From Pseudobutyrivibrio xylanivorans DSM 14809 (lineage in GTDB: Bacteria > Bacillota > Clostridia > Lachnospirales > Lachnospiraceae), in the NCBI RefSeq assembly GCF_900141825.1, contig NZ_FQYQ01000007.1, positions 62,001-126,000 on the forward strand: DNA of 64,000 bases. The letters are read 5' to 3'. Below, in pieces: positions 18,211 to 27,429 of this stretch (positions within the stretch are counted from its first letter, which is position 1; every line of letters begins with the position of its first letter). The notes below the pieces were generated by a model that worked only from the letters and a program-made list of their open reading frames with translations, did no database searches and was not told where the DNA came from. The position numbers and the translations under genes are program-made.

Positions 18211-19221
18211 TTAGAATCTTCTCTTTTCTATTATTTCAGGCTCAAGATTATCTGCTGTAAAACATTCTTCATGTACATATGTGATTTTAGGTACTGCATT
18301 TCCCTTTTCAAGGCGACTAATTAAATTGTAAATATATGGGCCTTGAAGGGGATTGCATTCCACCTCCACACTGATATGTCCATTCATACATAAAACCAAT
18401 GCAGAATTCATTGCATCAAAAGAGACTATCTTTATTCCACCTTTATTTCCATACTCAACACCGGCTTCATTCATAGCCTGAATTGCACCATAGGCTTCCT
18501 CATCATTTTCACAATAAACAACATCTATAGTTTCTGTTCCCAGCTCCTCAATAGCCTGAGCCATGATTTCTCTACCTTTTGCCTTTGTAAACTCTCCACA
18601 ATCCTGAACAACAATATTCCAATTGGTATGCTTTTTCACTGCATCTTCTAATGCCTTGGTTCTGCCTAACTGGGCAGAAGAACCAATAGTTCCCTGAATG
18701 TGAACAATATTTATTTCTCCATCCTCATCGTTCTGCAGATATTTTTCTAAATTAGAAACTGCATATTCTCCCTCAGCTGTAAAATCCGAACCAACAAAAG
18801 CTGTATAAAGTGATTCATTTTCCACAACCACATTTCTATCGCAAATTATAACAGGTATACCCGCATCCTTCGCTTCCGACAATACTGTATCCCATCCTGT
18901 CTCCACGATAGGACTTATAATAATATAATCAACACCCTGCTGGATAAAAGTTCTAATATCCTTTATCTGACTATCCTGCTTTGAACGGCCATCCTTATAT
19001 ATAAGCTTATAGCCTCTCTCCTCAGTAAAATTCTCTTTTACAGAATCTGTAAGTGCAACTCGCCATGCCGATTCCGCACCAGGTTGTGAAAAGCCAACAA
19101 CAACCAAATTACCGTTGTCCTCTTCAAATACTCCAAGTGACGCCTTTTCTCCACATGATGTTATACTGATTGCAAGCATCACTGCCATCAAGGCACAAAT
19201 TTTACTCTTTACCCCAAACAT
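18211..19221 (-). CDS. YtfQ-like sugar-binding lipoprotein of a three-component sensor
   Basis: The 336-residue protein starts with a lipoprotein signal (MFGVKSKICALMAVMLAISI, then TSCGEK with Cys as the lipid site). The mature part is a type I sugar-binding fold that opens VVVGFSQPGAESAWR and has IISPIVETGWDTVLSEAKD, so it is a paralogue of the importer protein at 15796-16896. It overlaps the histidine-kinase gene by 13 bases, and there is no permease in this operon. It therefore most likely senses sugar and passes the signal to the kinase, as XylFII does for LytS in Clostridium beijerinckii. Confidence 0.8.
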   Translation of the reverse strand: MFGVKSKICALMAVMLAISITSCGEKASLGVFEEDNGNLVVVGFSQPGAESAWRVALTDSVKENFTEERGYKLIYKDGRSKQDSQIKDIRTFIQQGVDYIIISPIVETGWDTVLSEAKDAGIPVIICDRNVVVENESLYTAFVGSDFTAEGEYAVSNLEKYLQNDEDGEINIVHIQGTIGSSAQLGRTKALEDAVKKHTNWNIVVQDCGEFTKAKGREIMAQAIEELGTETIDVVYCENDEEAYGAIQAMNEAGVEYGNKGGIKIVSFDAMNSALVLCMNGHISVEVECNPLQGPYIYNLISRLEKGNAVPKITYVHEECFTADNLEPEIIEKRRF

Positions 19222-20660
19222 TTATTATCCCCTTTTTCACTGCTTTCCACCTTTGGAATCACCGCTGTAATGGTGGTTCCTACTCCTTCGGAACTTGATA
19301 TCTTAAGTCCATATTCATCGCCGAACAAAAGCTGCATTCTTTGATGTACAGTCCTAAGGCCAAAGCCTACTTTTTCACCATTTTCTATGGCATTTCTCAT
19401 TTCTTCCAGACGCTCCTCACTCATTCCCGCGCCGTTGTCCCTAACTGTAAGCTCAATTTTATCTCCGATGTCTACAGCATTTACTCTAATAACACCCTTC
19501 TCACGTTGAAGTTTGATACCATGATAAATACTATTTTCAACAAGAGGCTGAAGTGTCAGCTTTGGAATTGAATAACCATATAGACTTTTCGGAATGTCTA
19601 CATCATAATCCATTCGGTCCTGATATCTTATCTTTTGAATAGATAGATAGCTTAATACATGCTTCTGCTCTTCTTCCAAAGTGATAATATCCTTACCTCT
19701 GCTCAAACAGAATCTAAAGAAATCCGAAAGAGCACTGACCATCTCGATGCTTTCTTCTTTCTTATCAGCCTCTATGAGCCAAATAATTGTATCCAAAGTA
19801 TTGTATAGGAAATGCGGATTAATCTGGGCCTGTAAAAGCTCCAACTCCGCATGGCGCTTTCTTCGCTCAGCCTTTTTATTCTCCTGAATAAGAGAATTAA
19901 GCTGTCCGACCATTTCCTCAAAGCCATCTGACAATGTCTGAATCTCCACTGCTTTAGCTTCTACAGGGATATGCTGTTCGAAATCTCCCCTTTGGATATC
20001 CTTCACTCTTTCAGTAAGCTTTGTAAGCGGTGATGTAATCCTATCAGTGAGATGCGCTGCATAGATAGCTATTCCAAATACCAGAATCAAAAATCCACCT
20101 ACAATTGCCAAAATCACATATTGAAGCTGCTCTGTAATTTCAGTCTGTAGCTGACTGAGATGTGCGGACTCGTAATACAGGTAGTCATACATGTAGCTCT
20201 GAATCAGTTCTGTAAGAATATAAATATTATTCTCCAGCTGAGTCATTCCCTCATCATATGAGCCGGCATCATCAATTTCATCCATACGTTGTTCCAAAGT
20301 CACACACAAGTCTCTTACAGATTCTATTGCTTCTATACTCTTTTTCTGTGTGGTGTGAGACAAAAGCGTGTTAGCCAATTCCCTTGCCTGCTCAACCTCG
20401 TCCATAGGTTTTCCTTCAGAGTAAGCACTTTCACTCACGTAATAAAACATCTTCAAATCAACATCATTTTTGAAGTTCTGACTGAAGGCTGATGCTGCTG
20501 TAACATTCTGCAGGATGGTTCTATATTGAATTGAATACCAGCAAAGGATTCCTATAAGAACAGCTACAACGATGCTCATAGGTACCAAAGTGACGGCTAT
20601 AAGTTTTCGAAGCATGTTGCTGGTGGTGGACTTTTTTCTAATTACATCGTTAATCCTCAT
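19209..20660 (-). CDS. Sensor histidine kinase, LytS/YesM type
   Basis: The 483-residue protein has two membrane helices (about 20-42 and 180-202) that frame an extracytoplasmic helical domain, then HAMP (about 203-255), a His_kinase domain with the phospho-accepting histidine in QINPHFLYNTLD (H283), and an ATPase domain with LTVRDNGAGMSEER and VGFGLRTVHQRMQLLFGDE. This is the YesM/LytS build. Its partners are the overlapping response regulator and the sugar-binding lipoprotein. The outer domain probably contacts that lipoprotein. Confidence 0.9.
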   Translation of the reverse strand: MRINDVIRKKSTTSNMLRKLIAVTLVPMSIVVAVLIGILCWYSIQYRTILQNVTAASAFSQNFKNDVDLKMFYYVSESAYSEGKPMDEVEQARELANTLLSHTTQKKSIEAIESVRDLCVTLEQRMDEIDDAGSYDEGMTQLENNIYILTELIQSYMYDYLYYESAHLSQLQTEITEQLQYVILAIVGGFLILVFGIAIYAAHLTDRITSPLTKLTERVKDIQRGDFEQHIPVEAKAVEIQTLSDGFEEMVGQLNSLIQENKKAERRKRHAELELLQAQINPHFLYNTLDTIIWLIEADKKEESIEMVSALSDFFRFCLSRGKDIITLEEEQKHVLSYLSIQKIRYQDRMDYDVDIPKSLYGYSIPKLTLQPLVENSIYHGIKLQREKGVIRVNAVDIGDKIELTVRDNGAGMSEERLEEMRNAIENGEKVGFGLRTVHQRMQLLFGDEYGLKISSSEGVGTTITAVIPKVESSEKGDNKCLG

Positions 20661-22264
20661 GCTCCCTGCCCCTTTGCTCGGAATTCCTTAGGGCTAAGAC
20701 CATAGGTCTTTTTGAATATATAACTGAAGTAATGTGGATCCTTGTAACCCACCTGCTCTGCAATAACCTGTGATTTTTCCCCCGTGGTAAGGAGCATCTT
20801 CTTAGCATGCTCCATTCTTTTGGCAGTCATGTACTCGACAAAGGTAGTTTTATTTTCTCGCGAAAACATTGCGCTTAGATAACTAGGCGAAATATTAACC
20901 TCTTTTGCTACCTCATTTAAACTGAGATTGCTGTCTGAGTAATGCTCATCCACGTATTTTATAGCTGCAGAAAGCTGTGATCTGGACTGAGTGCCCACTA
21001 CGTTTTTACGTTTTGAAATGGCAATAGCAAACATTTTCTCAACCATTTCCATAACTGTTTCTGGCTCGACATTTTCGATAGAAGCCCTTGTATTTGCCTC
21101 AAGTGCTGTAACCGGGTCCAATGAAAGCTTTCGCAGATAATCGCAAACACACATGTACATAGTCATAGCAAAATACTTGCTAAACAATACAGACTTCATG
21201 GCATTCTTTGTCTGCTTATTTATAAGATTACCCAAGAATCCCTGAATTTCGGATTCCTCTGCATTTTCAAGAAACAGCATCACCAGTCGCTGGTCAATGG
21301 TTGCTGTATCACTTTCCTCATTATTATTTCTGATTGTCTCAATGTCCGCGTCTGTAAATACGTGACCTGTAGGATTCATATACCGACAGCTAAGTCTCTT
21401 ATTTGCAATCTGACATGCCTTTGCAAATTCAGAGAATCGTGAGATAGGGCCACTTTCTGCAAGATACCAATTTATCTCATCCTCATAAACCATACAGCGA
21501 CGCTGAATATTTTCAACAAGTGTAGTGGTATGGCTGGCAATGGTCTCAGTGTCTCCCTTAACAATAATGGCATAAGTATCCATATTCCAATGAAACACTA
21601 TATATTCCGGACAGCATTTTAAAAACTGCATCAACTGCTCTGAAAGACGAGCCATATATTTAGAATAAACAGGTGCCGTTGCCACCTCTGTCATAGGTGA
21701 AAAATCAAGAAGTACCAGATTATAATTTGTGGCATCAAGAGAAAGCCCCAGCTCCTCAGATTTCTCATAGACCTCTGAGACAGACATGGCGCCGCTTACA
21801 AGCTGATTAAAGAATCTTACTCTAGCGAACTGTTCGTACTCCTGACTTTCTGCTTTGAATTGCTCTAGATAATTATCTTTCTCATTTTCCTTATCCAGCT
21901 TGGCCTTAGCATCGGCCATAACCTCTTTCAGCTTATCCTTAGTGATAGGCTTTAACAAGTAATTATCTACGCCAATGCTTATTGCCTCCTGGGCATAGGA
22001 AAAATCATCGAAGCCACTAATAATTATTATTCTTGTATTAGGTAGCTCCTTCTTAATCATTTTAGATAAGGCTATGCCATCCATAAAAGGCATTCTAATA
22101 TCTGTAATTAAAACGTCTGGCTTAGTCTGTCTGATAAGTGGCAATGCCATCTCCCCATCAGCTGCATCCCCCACATAAGCGAACCCATACTGCTCCCATG
22201 GAAAACTGGCCTTTAACCCGTCGCGGATAACAATTTCATCCTCGACCAAAAATACACTATACAT
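20657..22264 (-). CDS. AraC-family response regulator (YesN type)
   Basis: The 535-residue protein has an N-terminal receiver (residues 1-120; acidic LVEDE, phosphorylation site D55 in VLITDIRMPFMDG, then IIISGFDDFSYAQEA), a long middle region of about 280 residues, and a C-terminal AraC double helix-turn-helix (about 430-535; SLNEVAKEVNISPSYLSAMF and GYKDPHYFSYIFKKTYGLSP). It overlaps the kinase by four bases. The likely target is the sugar importer next door, but no binding site was identified. Confidence 0.9.
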   Translation of the reverse strand: MYSVFLVEDEIVIRDGLKASFPWEQYGFAYVGDAADGEMALPLIRQTKPDVLITDIRMPFMDGIALSKMIKKELPNTRIIIISGFDDFSYAQEAISIGVDNYLLKPITKDKLKEVMADAKAKLDKENEKDNYLEQFKAESQEYEQFARVRFFNQLVSGAMSVSEVYEKSEELGLSLDATNYNLVLLDFSPMTEVATAPVYSKYMARLSEQLMQFLKCCPEYIVFHWNMDTYAIIVKGDTETIASHTTTLVENIQRRCMVYEDEINWYLAESGPISRFSEFAKACQIANKRLSCRYMNPTGHVFTDADIETIRNNNEESDTATIDQRLVMLFLENAEESEIQGFLGNLINKQTKNAMKSVLFSKYFAMTMYMCVCDYLRKLSLDPVTALEANTRASIENVEPETVMEMVEKMFAIAISKRKNVVGTQSRSQLSAAIKYVDEHYSDSNLSLNEVAKEVNISPSYLSAMFSRENKTTFVEYMTAKRMEHAKKMLLTTGEKSQVIAEQVGYKDPHYFSYIFKKTYGLSPKEFRAKGQGA

Positions 22265-22305
22265 TATTCCCCAAAATCCTTCTAAAACTAACTATAACTA
22301 AAACA

Positions 22306-22905
22306 TTACTGCTCTTTTGATTTCAAATAAGTAGAAAGCATACTATATAAGGCCTCCGCTGTAGCCTCTACCCCCATCAAGGAACTATTGACACAGAAAT
22401 CATAGCCCCTGCTATCGCCCCATTTCATCTTTGAGTAGTAGTTGTGATAAGCCTTTCTCTTCTTATCATGGCGGAACATCTTCGCCTTCGCTTCAATCCT
22501 ATTAAGCTTGTAAAGACGACTAATTCTTTCCACCTTAGCATCTTCCTCACCTCTGACGAAGATAGAGATAAGAGCTGGATTATCACGCAAAACATTTTCT
22601 GCGCATCTACCAACTACAACAAAGCTTTCGCCCGATTCAGCTTTCTCTCTGATGAAATTAAATTGAAGTTGTGCAATGGAATCCTGAACAGAAGAAGAAT
22701 GCCCTCTGACGGTACGATGAAGACCCTGGCGTTTCATTTCCTCGTGCTTGTAAAGATTTTCAGCATCGATTCCATTACGTTCTGCCAGCTGATCTAGCAT
22801 GTTGCGATCATACATAGGTACATTGAAACGTTCTGCCAAAATTGAAGCGATGTAATGACCTCCGCTTCCGTACTCTCTACCAACTGAAATGATAAACTGC
22901 CCCAT
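22306..22905 (-). CDS. Cytidylate kinase-like protein (Cytidylate_kin2 family)
   Basis: The 199-residue protein opens ISVGREYGSGGHYIASILAE, a P-loop variant typical of the Cytidylate_kin2 family, followed by VPMYDRNMLDQLAERNGI. Motifs FVVVGRCAENVL and EDAKVERISRLYKL fit the same family, which is common in Clostridia next to or apart from the true cmk. The substrate is not known; these are predicted nucleotide kinases. It has its own promoter region and lies between the response regulator and a terminator. Confidence 0.78.
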   Translation of the reverse strand: MGQFIISVGREYGSGGHYIASILAERFNVPMYDRNMLDQLAERNGIDAENLYKHEEMKRQGLHRTVRGHSSSVQDSIAQLQFNFIREKAESGESFVVVGRCAENVLRDNPALISIFVRGEEDAKVERISRLYKLNRIEAKAKMFRHDKKRKAYHNYYSKMKWGDSRGYDFCVNSSLMGVEATAEALYSMLSTYLKSKEQ

Positions 22906-22970
22906 AAACTAACCCCCTTCAGTATTTTGTTAATTTTATTTTATATGATTATTCAAATAATTAAAAGCCC

Positions 22971-23097
22971 AAAAAAGCCTTTAGTTACGCTCTCAAGCCT
23001 AAAAAAAGCCTTCAGTTACACTCTCAATCCTGAGTGTTGACCGGTCGCGAGATTGGCTTCCGGTTCAACACTCAGAGATTGATAGCTACTGAAGGCT
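22971..23097 (-). terminator. Long-hairpin terminator with duplicated 3' arm
   Basis: On the minus strand, after the ArsB/NhaD-like gene, AGCCTTCAGT (plus 23007-23016) pairs with ACTGAAGGCT (23088-23097). Within it TCAATC, TGAGTGTTGA and CCGG extend the stem toward a loop at about 23045-23059, followed by a T7 tract (23001-23007). The 31 bases around the 3' arm (23002-23031) are repeated almost exactly at 22971-23000, giving a second T tract. Confidence 0.75.
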
Positions 23098-23104
23098 AAT
23101 CGAC

Positions 23105-24454
23105 TTATAGATAACGCAAATAAATATTAAGCATCGATACGACAAGTACAATGATTGTGCCTGGTACCAATTCTTTACAGTAGGTTGCCCAGCTGATAGG
23201 ATAACCTTCCTTACCTGCTGTAGAGATACCAACTACGTTAGCTGATGCTCCGATTGGAGTCATGCTGCCGCCGATATCTGTACCAACTGCAAGTGTCCAA
23301 GCCATTGTAGAAAGATCGACGCCTGTAGCCTGTGCCAACGCATTGATAACAGGAATCATTGTAGCTGAGAATGGAATGTTATCAATGAATGCTGATGCTA
23401 CTGCACTTACCCAAAGAATAATCGCAATCATAACATGAGCATTACCACCTGAAATCTTTGCAATAACATTTGCGATAGTAACAAGTACTCCTGTCTCCTC
23501 CAGACCACCAACTACAACGAAAAGCCCGATGAAGAAAAGAAGTGTCTCATAATCTACTTTTGTGATAAGCTCTTTGAATCTCTTTCTTCCTGCGCATAAT
23601 GTGATAATTGCCACAAACACACCAATGAATGCTACAGTAAGACCTGTCATAGCATGTGTAATAAGAAGTCCAACTGCGATGGCGAAAATTACCACGCTCC
23701 AGAAGAACATCTTCTTATCATCAATTTTAACATCTACATCGATTGTACTAGGGTCTACCTTGTCTCCTGGAGCCTGTAAACGATTACGCATTGTAAAGTA
23801 AAAATAGATAATGATAATTATCAGTGAAACACCAGCAAGCGCTCCAGTATTCATTACGAAATCTGCAAATGAATAACCAAGCGATGTACCAATGATAATA
23901 TTTGGTGGATCACCGCACATTGTGGCACTACCGCCAAGGTTTGCACAGAAAATCTCCGCCATGATAACAGGCACTGGATTAAACTTTAGTGTACGTGCCA
24001 AACGGATTGTAACTGCTGCAAGGAACAGTATTACTGTGATTGAATCAATGAACATGGCAAGTACTGATGAAAGTACCATGAAAGCCACAAAAATCTTTCT
24101 AGGCTCATAGTGTGCGAGCTTTGCTATCTTTAGACAAAGCCAGTCAAAGAATCCTGCCGCTGCCATTCCTTCTACCATCACCATCATACCCCAAAGGAAA
24201 ATGATAGTAGCCCAGTTAATACCTGAGGTCTGCTCTGCTGCCTCTCCTGCTGAATACCAAAAACTAGTTTTAAAAATGTTCTTAAATGCTAACGTATTTA
24301 CGAATGCCTGAGCATCTCTCAAACCAATACCAAATACAAAAATACTGGTAAGAGCAGCACAGCACAGTGTGACATAATGCTTTGGAAATCTATCCCATAC
24401 AATCAGCACGAACATAGCCACGAAAATGACTATAGCTAATATTTCTGCTAACAT
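23105..24454 (-). CDS. ArsB/NhaD superfamily ion transporter (SLC13-like)
   Basis: Start at 24454 (MLAEILAIVIFVAMFVLIVW, 449 residues) is supported by AGGGAG just upstream; the open frame goes 26 codons further but lacks a site. About 11-12 helices are predicted. Diagnostic motifs are ANLGGSATMCGDPPNIIIG in the first half and FIDNIPFSATMIPVIN plus DIGGSMTPIGASANVVG in the second, the doubled GDPPN/GA-AN pattern of the ArsB/NhaD/P-protein group. It could move sodium, arsenite or a carboxylate; the substrate is open. A hairpin covers its ribosome-binding site. Confidence 0.8.
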   Translation of the reverse strand: MLAEILAIVIFVAMFVLIVWDRFPKHYVTLCCAALTSIFVFGIGLRDAQAFVNTLAFKNIFKTSFWYSAGEAAEQTSGINWATIIFLWGMMVMVEGMAAAGFFDWLCLKIAKLAHYEPRKIFVAFMVLSSVLAMFIDSITVILFLAAVTIRLARTLKFNPVPVIMAEIFCANLGGSATMCGDPPNIIIGTSLGYSFADFVMNTGALAGVSLIIIIIYFYFTMRNRLQAPGDKVDPSTIDVDVKIDDKKMFFWSVVIFAIAVGLLITHAMTGLTVAFIGVFVAIITLCAGRKRFKELITKVDYETLLFFIGLFVVVGGLEETGVLVTIANVIAKISGGNAHVMIAIILWVSAVASAFIDNIPFSATMIPVINALAQATGVDLSTMAWTLAVGTDIGGSMTPIGASANVVGISTAGKEGYPISWATYCKELVPGTIIVLVVSMLNIYLRYL

Positions 24455-24463
24455 AAAAACTCC

Positions 24464-24502
24464 CTTCGTATACTTTTTATTTCCAACATATTGTATACGA
24501 AG
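24464..24502 (-). promoter_or_regulatory. Hairpin over the ribosome-binding site of the ArsB/NhaD-like gene
   Basis: A perfect 10-bp inverted repeat, CTTCGTATAC (24464-24473) and GTATACGAAG (24493-24502), forms a stem with a 19-base loop in the leader mRNA. The 3' arm abuts and partly includes the purine-rich site AAGGGAG (24461-24467), so the fold could lower translation. Confidence 0.55.
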
Positions 24503-24531
24503 AGAGTTGCTTTTTGAATAAACATTTTGCA

Positions 24532-27279
24532 CTAAATGTTTGCATTTTCTATTAATTTTTTCATAGATGCAGTATTCTTATATTCATTTAATAAGTGAAT
24601 GACTGCCTGCTGCAAATCGCCGAGAGCAAGATATGGACCACGATTGAATCCTTTGTAAGTGATTTTGGTTGTTCCATCAACTTCTTCCTTGATTTTGCAC
24701 ACGCCAGCTTTTTGCAATTCTATAGCTTTATCACTAATTTTTTTGCCTGGTTCAACGATTGTAGAAACAATGGAATCTCCCTTCTTATCCAATTTGAAGG
24801 AACCCCATTTTTCATACCTTATCATTGGCATCCCATAAAGATATGCTCGTTCAACAATTGATACATATCCATCTGGCTCAAATGTAGGCGAAACATTCAT
24901 CATAGACTCCAGAAGTTTATCAGGATCATAACCTGGCATTATCAAATCACAGCCTGCATGAATATCCTCACCCTTGTCAGATATTGATCCCCAGTCAGAC
25001 ATTATGAAACCATTAAATCCCCAATCAACTCTGGCAATATCTGTAATAAGCCCCTTCTGTGAAGATGTATACTTTCCATTTATTCTGTTTCCTGAAGTCA
25101 AAAATCCTGCTGGCTTAATAATGCTCACGCACGCAGAGAATGGTCTCAGATAAATCTCAGCAAATGCCCTTCTTGTAAGATTAATATCAGCATCCCATGC
25201 AAAGGTCTCCTGGTTAAATGTAACGAGATTCTTGATAATTACATTTCTACCCTCATATCTCTTTACGCCCATGATGAAACCTGCACCGAGAACACCTGAC
25301 AAAGCTGGGTCCTCAGAATAAAACTCAAATCCTCTACACCACATTGGATTTCGATTTACGTTTAATGATGGCGCCAAACAATAGTCAATGTCATAGGCTT
25401 CCATCTCACGACCATATGCACGGCCCATTCTGATCATAGCGCTCATATCCCAAGTCTGAGCCATATTAAGCGGAGATGGGAAGCAGGTACAAGGTATTCC
25501 TACGATTCTTAAACCAGAAGGACCATCTGCAAATCTCACTCGTGGAATTCCAAGAGTAGTCTCAAACTGATTTGTTGTCATTGCGGCTGTATCTATCTTC
25601 TTATCCTCATTATTAAACTTGAAGCGAAATCTACTGTCATTATCAAGTCTAGATTCTTCAACGGAACCAATAACGATACGTGCCAATATTTCTGGAGATA
25701 ACGATGCAATAAATTCCTCCATTGTTACCTTGCCCTTTACCACATCTATAAACGTGGCGCTTCCGCAAGGTTTTACCTTCTCAATCTTCTCGTAAGCTCG
25801 GAAAGGTATATCATAAGCATTTTTATTTACATAAGATAGATACTTGCTTCCCTCTGTAATGTAAGTAGTAAATTCCTCCTGAGGATTTACAACTTTATTA
25901 AGTGAATTATAGTCATCCCCTGATAGAGATGCCACAAGAATATACCCCGTTTCTTCTTCCTTCCTAGGTGGTGGTGTCAGGAATTTTCCAAAATCTCTTT
26001 CCTCTACAAACTGGGTTACCTTTTTTATTATAGTAGTCTTATCCAATACCATCTTTGCGCAAATCTTTGTATCCCTTGAATTGCTTCCCAGTCTGAAAAT
26101 ATAATCCCCCTGTTCCATAAGGAATTCAGATTTTTCTTCGTCGAAAGATGTTATTGCCATCATTGGAATCTTAACTGTAATTTCTTCTGACTCTCCTGGC
26201 TTTATCTTGCCAGTCTTACCAAAACCACAAAGCACCTGATAAGGCTTATCTATTTTTCCTTCTGGCAACGAGCAGTATACCTGTACTACCTGGCGTCCTG
26301 AGCAGCTACCAGTATTTGTAACCTTCACTCGCATCATAATTGAAATCCAGCTGGCTTCGAAATATTCCAAACTCATATCGAAGCTGGTGTAGCTGAGTCC
26401 ATATCCGAATGGGTACAATGGAGTGATATCAAACGTATCAAAATAACGGTATCCGACGTAGATACCTTCTTTATAATCTATATTCTTGTTCTTAACTGCT
26501 TTTTCAGTTGCTGCGTGGGTATAACAAGTAGAGTAATCTTTGAATTTTTTAGCCCATGTTCCTGTAAGGCGACCACTTGGATTGACTGCTCCTGTCAGAA
26601 CATCCGCAAGAGAATTTCCTGCCTCCATTCCCGGTACGCCCATCAAAATTATTCCTTTAACATTTTTCATTCGAGCTACTGCTGCAATTTCCAGCGCATT
26701 GGAATTCAATACAAGGATTACGTTTTTAAAAGAATCATTTATAAGATTTATATTATCAAGCTCTTCTTTTGAAAGCTGATATGTCTTGTTTGTCTCAAAA
26801 AACTGAGAATCATCGATAAATGGTCTTCTTGCCACATAAATACATGTGTCTGTACCAAGAATAGCTTCTGCCATATCAGCTTCTGAAATAGGCACTTCAG
26901 GAGAGAGCATCTTCATTCCACCAAACACAACATTCACTCTGTTTTTAGAATCTGAATACTCCTTCTCAGCCTGTTTTACGGCCTTTTCCATTTTGTTAAG
27001 CCAGCTTTCTGTGCTGAATGAAAAACCGTTATTTTCAAGACCTTCTCTAACATTTACATTTTTATCTGTATAAACCCTATTATAAAAAATGCCGCAAAAA
27101 AGAGTGTCAACAGCACCTGCTCCAAATAACGCAATCTTACCTTTTGAAATAGGCAGAATTCCATTATTCTTCAGCAATACCATACTGTCGGCACCAAGCT
27201 GACGGACTAAGTCCCTGTGCTCAAGGAATAGCATTGTTCCCCCTTTAGTAATTATTCCCCTCAATTGTCTCAGGTTCAT
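24532..27279 (-). CDS. Glycoside hydrolase family 3 beta-glucosidase with reversed domain order
   Basis: The 915-residue protein has the GH3 C-terminal (alpha/beta sandwich) domain first: LVRQLGADSMVLLKNNGILP at about 28-47 and MGVPGMEAGNSLADVLTG near 215. A fibronectin-III-like domain follows (about 300-400; GYGLSYTSFDM, TGSCSGRQVVQVY). The GH3 barrel comes last, with RFADGPSGLR and the nucleophile Asp in GFIMSDWGS. This is the permuted build known from Butyrivibrio fibrisolvens BglA. No signal peptide, so it acts on imported oligosaccharides in the cytoplasm. AAGGAG nine bases upstream supports the start at 27279; a second ATG at codon 16 is possible. Confidence 0.88.
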   Translation of the reverse strand: MNLRQLRGIITKGGTMLFLEHRDLVRQLGADSMVLLKNNGILPISKGKIALFGAGAVDTLFCGIFYNRVYTDKNVNVREGLENNGFSFSTESWLNKMEKAVKQAEKEYSDSKNRVNVVFGGMKMLSPEVPISEADMAEAILGTDTCIYVARRPFIDDSQFFETNKTYQLSKEELDNINLINDSFKNVILVLNSNALEIAAVARMKNVKGIILMGVPGMEAGNSLADVLTGAVNPSGRLTGTWAKKFKDYSTCYTHAATEKAVKNKNIDYKEGIYVGYRYFDTFDITPLYPFGYGLSYTSFDMSLEYFEASWISIMMRVKVTNTGSCSGRQVVQVYCSLPEGKIDKPYQVLCGFGKTGKIKPGESEEITVKIPMMAITSFDEEKSEFLMEQGDYIFRLGSNSRDTKICAKMVLDKTTIIKKVTQFVEERDFGKFLTPPPRKEEETGYILVASLSGDDYNSLNKVVNPQEEFTTYITEGSKYLSYVNKNAYDIPFRAYEKIEKVKPCGSATFIDVVKGKVTMEEFIASLSPEILARIVIGSVEESRLDNDSRFRFKFNNEDKKIDTAAMTTNQFETTLGIPRVRFADGPSGLRIVGIPCTCFPSPLNMAQTWDMSAMIRMGRAYGREMEAYDIDYCLAPSLNVNRNPMWCRGFEFYSEDPALSGVLGAGFIMGVKRYEGRNVIIKNLVTFNQETFAWDADINLTRRAFAEIYLRPFSACVSIIKPAGFLTSGNRINGKYTSSQKGLITDIARVDWGFNGFIMSDWGSISDKGEDIHAGCDLIMPGYDPDKLLESMMNVSPTFEPDGYVSIVERAYLYGMPMIRYEKWGSFKLDKKGDSIVSTIVEPGKKISDKAIELQKAGVCKIKEEVDGTTKITYKGFNRGPYLALGDLQQAVIHLLNEYKNTASMKKLIENANI

Positions 27280-27429
27280 CTTCTAGTACTCCTTAGCAAT
27301 TACATAACCCCGAAAAATCCCTCCCCAGAAATCTTTCATTTCGACAAATAATATGATAATATTTTTTTATTTAAAAAATGTGATAAAAAAGTGAATTTTA
27401 CGCATTTTCAAACGATTAAGGAGGCCTGC

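Noticed and set aside
27280-27429. Possible SAM riboswitch or T-box ahead of metF.
   Set aside because: The gap is short and AT-rich and has no matching motifs.
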